DNA of 54,958 bases, taken from contig JAJDNH010000086.1 of the NCBI GenBank assembly GCA_022340775.1, positions 1 through 54,958 on the forward strand. The letters are read 5' to 3'. This stretch comes from Acidobacteriota bacterium (GTDB taxonomy: Bacteria > Acidobacteriota > Thermoanaerobaculia > Thermoanaerobaculales > Sulfomarinibacteraceae). The notes under the pieces are model-generated. The model was not told the origin of the DNA and did no database searches. It worked only from the letters and a program-made list of their open reading frames with translations. Below, piece by piece: positions 53,606-54,958 of this stretch. How positions within the stretch are numbered: the first letter of the stretch is position 1; every line of letters begins with the position of its first letter. The translations under genes and the position numbers were made by a program.

Positions 53606-54958
53606 CTACAGTGACGCAGCAGTAACGACCTGGTTCCGGCCCGCCCGCTTGGCAGCAAGAAGGGCGGCATCGGCCTGCCAAACCACCTCCATCGGATCGC
53701 CGAGGCCGGGCTCGGCCGCCGACTCTGCGACGCCAAAGGAAGCCGTGTACCGTATCTCGTGCCCCTCGAAGACAAGCCTCCGCTGCTCCAGGGTCCGCCG
53801 GATCCGCTCGGCCACGGCTGCCGCCTCCGGCGAGCTCACGCTCGGGAGCAGGACCACGAACTCCTCGCCACCGTAGCGCACCGCGCTGTCCAGGGGACGG
53901 AGAGAGCCCTGCAGAACCTCCGCCAGGTCGAGCAGCACCTCGTCGCCGGCTCTGTGGCCCAACTCGTCGTTGACACGCTTGAACCAGTCGAGATCGAGCA
54001 TGATCACGGCGAAGTGCTCGCCGCGCGCGGCCAGCCGATGCAAGACACGTTCGAAGGAGCGCCGGATCGCCAGACCGGTCAGCGGATCCGTATTTGCCAG
54101 CCGGTACAGCTGGGCGTTGCCGAGGGCGGCCGCCGCCTGGCGGCACACCGTGTCCAGCAGGGCCAGCCGATGGTCGGCCGGCAGGCAGCCTCGCTCGAAG
54201 TCCAAGCGCAGCCGGGCTGCAGCGCCGTCTCCGACCGGCAAATCCTTGATCAACACGCCGCCCCCCTCGGGGTTGGCCTGCAGGCCCTCTGAGCGTCCCA
54301 GCATCTCCACGACGGTTTCGCCCCCGGAGTTGCCCCGTCTGCCTTCGGCATCGAACGCGTACACTCGGCGCGCCCGCCTCCCAGCATCTTCGAGTACCAG
54401 GAACATCTTCGTAAACGGGACAACGTCGCGGATCGTGAGATGCAAGCGACGGAGGAGGTCGCGGAACTCCAAGGTTCCGGACAGCGTCTCGCCGGCACGA
54501 TGCAGCCGCTCCAGGTCGGCGAGCCGCCGGCGAAGGCGTTCGCGGTCGACGCCGCCCTGCCAGGCCAGAACCATCGTGCCCATGTAAAGCAGCGCCATCA
54601 AGGCGAAGGTGCTCCAGCCGAGGCGCTGCAGAGCAACGACCAGAAGGAGGCTCGCCGGAGCGGCCAGCAGCTCGGCCAGGGTCGAACGCGGGACCGTCGT
54701 GCGCAGCGCCGCCGCAACGCCCAAACCCGCCGAGGCGGCGGTCGCCAGGTTGACGACGTGGTGGATGAGATACACGACCGCGGTCAGGACCAGCGCCGCC
54801 AGCAGATTCTCCACCGTCACCGTCGACAGCGGCGGCGTGACGGCGAGCAGGGAAAAGGTCACCCAGGCGGAAAGCAGGTAGATTGCGGCGCTGGCACCAG
54901 AACGAAAGAAAATCCCGGCCAGGCTCTTGGTCAGTGACCGCGCCTCCTCCGTCCTCAG
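53606..54958 (-). CDS. Membrane GGDEF diguanylate cyclase, 5' end outside the window
   Basis: Four hundred and fifty codons are visible; the frame stays open and protein-like to the right edge, so the true start is beyond it (a GTG at 54862 is internal). The N-terminal half has about four or five hydrophobic helices (SAAIYLLSAWVTFSLLAV, ENLLAALVLTAVVYLI). A GAF-like region follows, then a GGDEF domain with signature RYGGEEFVVLLP and metal/substrate loop FKRVNDELGHRAGD. The inhibitory RxxD (RPLD) lies five residues before GGEEF. It should synthesise c-di-GMP and be product-inhibited. Confidence 0.9.
   Translation of the reverse strand: MRTEEARSLTKSLAGIFFRSGASAAIYLLSAWVTFSLLAVTPPLSTVTVENLLAALVLTAVVYLIHHVVNLATAASAGLGVAAALRTTVPRSTLAELLAAPASLLLVVALQRLGWSTFALMALLYMGTMVLAWQGGVDRERLRRRLADLERLHRAGETLSGTLEFRDLLRRLHLTIRDVVPFTKMFLVLEDAGRRARRVYAFDAEGRRGNSGGETVVEMLGRSEGLQANPEGGGVLIKDLPVGDGAAARLRLDFERGCLPADHRLALLDTVCRQAAAALGNAQLYRLANTDPLTGLAIRRSFERVLHRLAARGEHFAVIMLDLDWFKRVNDELGHRAGDEVLLDLAEVLQGSLRPLDSAVRYGGEEFVVLLPSVSSPEAAAVAERIRRTLEQRRLVFEGHEIRYTASFGVAESAAEPGLGDPMEVVWQADAALLAAKRAGRNQVVTAASL

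Noticed and set aside
54860-54862. GTG as the start of the last GGDEF gene
   Set aside because: The upstream frame to the window edge is hydrophobic and protein-like, so the gene most likely begins outside the window.

Overview
This window is high-GC DNA from a Gram-negative bacterium. Three lines support that: a TolC-type outer-membrane factor, two RND pumps with lipoprotein adaptors carrying lipoboxes, and an MsbA-like exporter. The gene mix (hydantoinase pairs, a propeller/Y_Y_Y diguanylate cyclase, CHASE hybrid kinase, ATP-type PEP carboxykinase, several start codons with -10-like hexamers directly upstream) would fit an uncultured Acidobacteriota or a deltaproteobacterial-type lineage. 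No rRNA or marker gene settles it. There are 35 protein genes I support (two cut by the window ends), one probable gene remnant, no tRNA or rRNA and no CRISPR.

Layout. 1-5.4 kb, mostly leftward: the start of an Nramp-like metal transporter gene, hyuB and hyuA, then a rightward CDF-like membrane protein and a leftward nicotinamidase. 5.6-23.8 kb is one long rightward block. It holds a CusR-like response regulator and histidine kinase, a CusR/CopR-type palindrome, then GT4 glycosyltransferase, PAP2 phosphatase, TolC-like lipoprotein, adaptor, RND pump, asparagine synthase-type amidotransferase, MsbA-like ABC exporter, second adaptor and second RND pump. Overlapping stop/start codons link many of these. 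It reads as a metal- or envelope-stress-controlled efflux and envelope-modification locus.

23.8-27.4 kb, leftward: MocR/GntR regulator, PLP aminotransferase and PhzF-type isomerase, with repeated CCAAT boxes upstream of the regulator. 27.5-35 kb: propeller-GGDEF protein, FAD-dependent oxidoreductase and CHASE-PAS hybrid histidine kinase. 35.8-41 kb, leftward: uvrB, a small membrane protein, an HD-GYP response regulator and a membrane-anchored M1 peptidase. 41-47.9 kb: isochorismatase-family hydrolase, eRF1-like (baeRF-type) protein with zinc ribbon, SpoU RNA methyltransferase, a MITE-like repeat, an aminotransferase-pckA operon and a methyltransferase. 47.9-55 kb: gene remnant, repeats, polytopic membrane protein, secreted M1 peptidase, small secreted protein, HU and a membrane diguanylate cyclase running off the end.

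The most unusual content is non-coding. Two copies of a roughly 540-bp structured element (35254-35789 and 48712-49250) share conserved hairpins, a possible pseudoknot and U-A/U-G substitutions that favour a rightward RNA. A separate family of 150-190-bp imperfect palindromes sits just after the stop codons of rightward genes in convergent intergenic gaps. There are also stop-codon-rich TAATCAC tracts, a pyrimidine-rich tract, a MITE-like element and a 20-bp tandem repeat.
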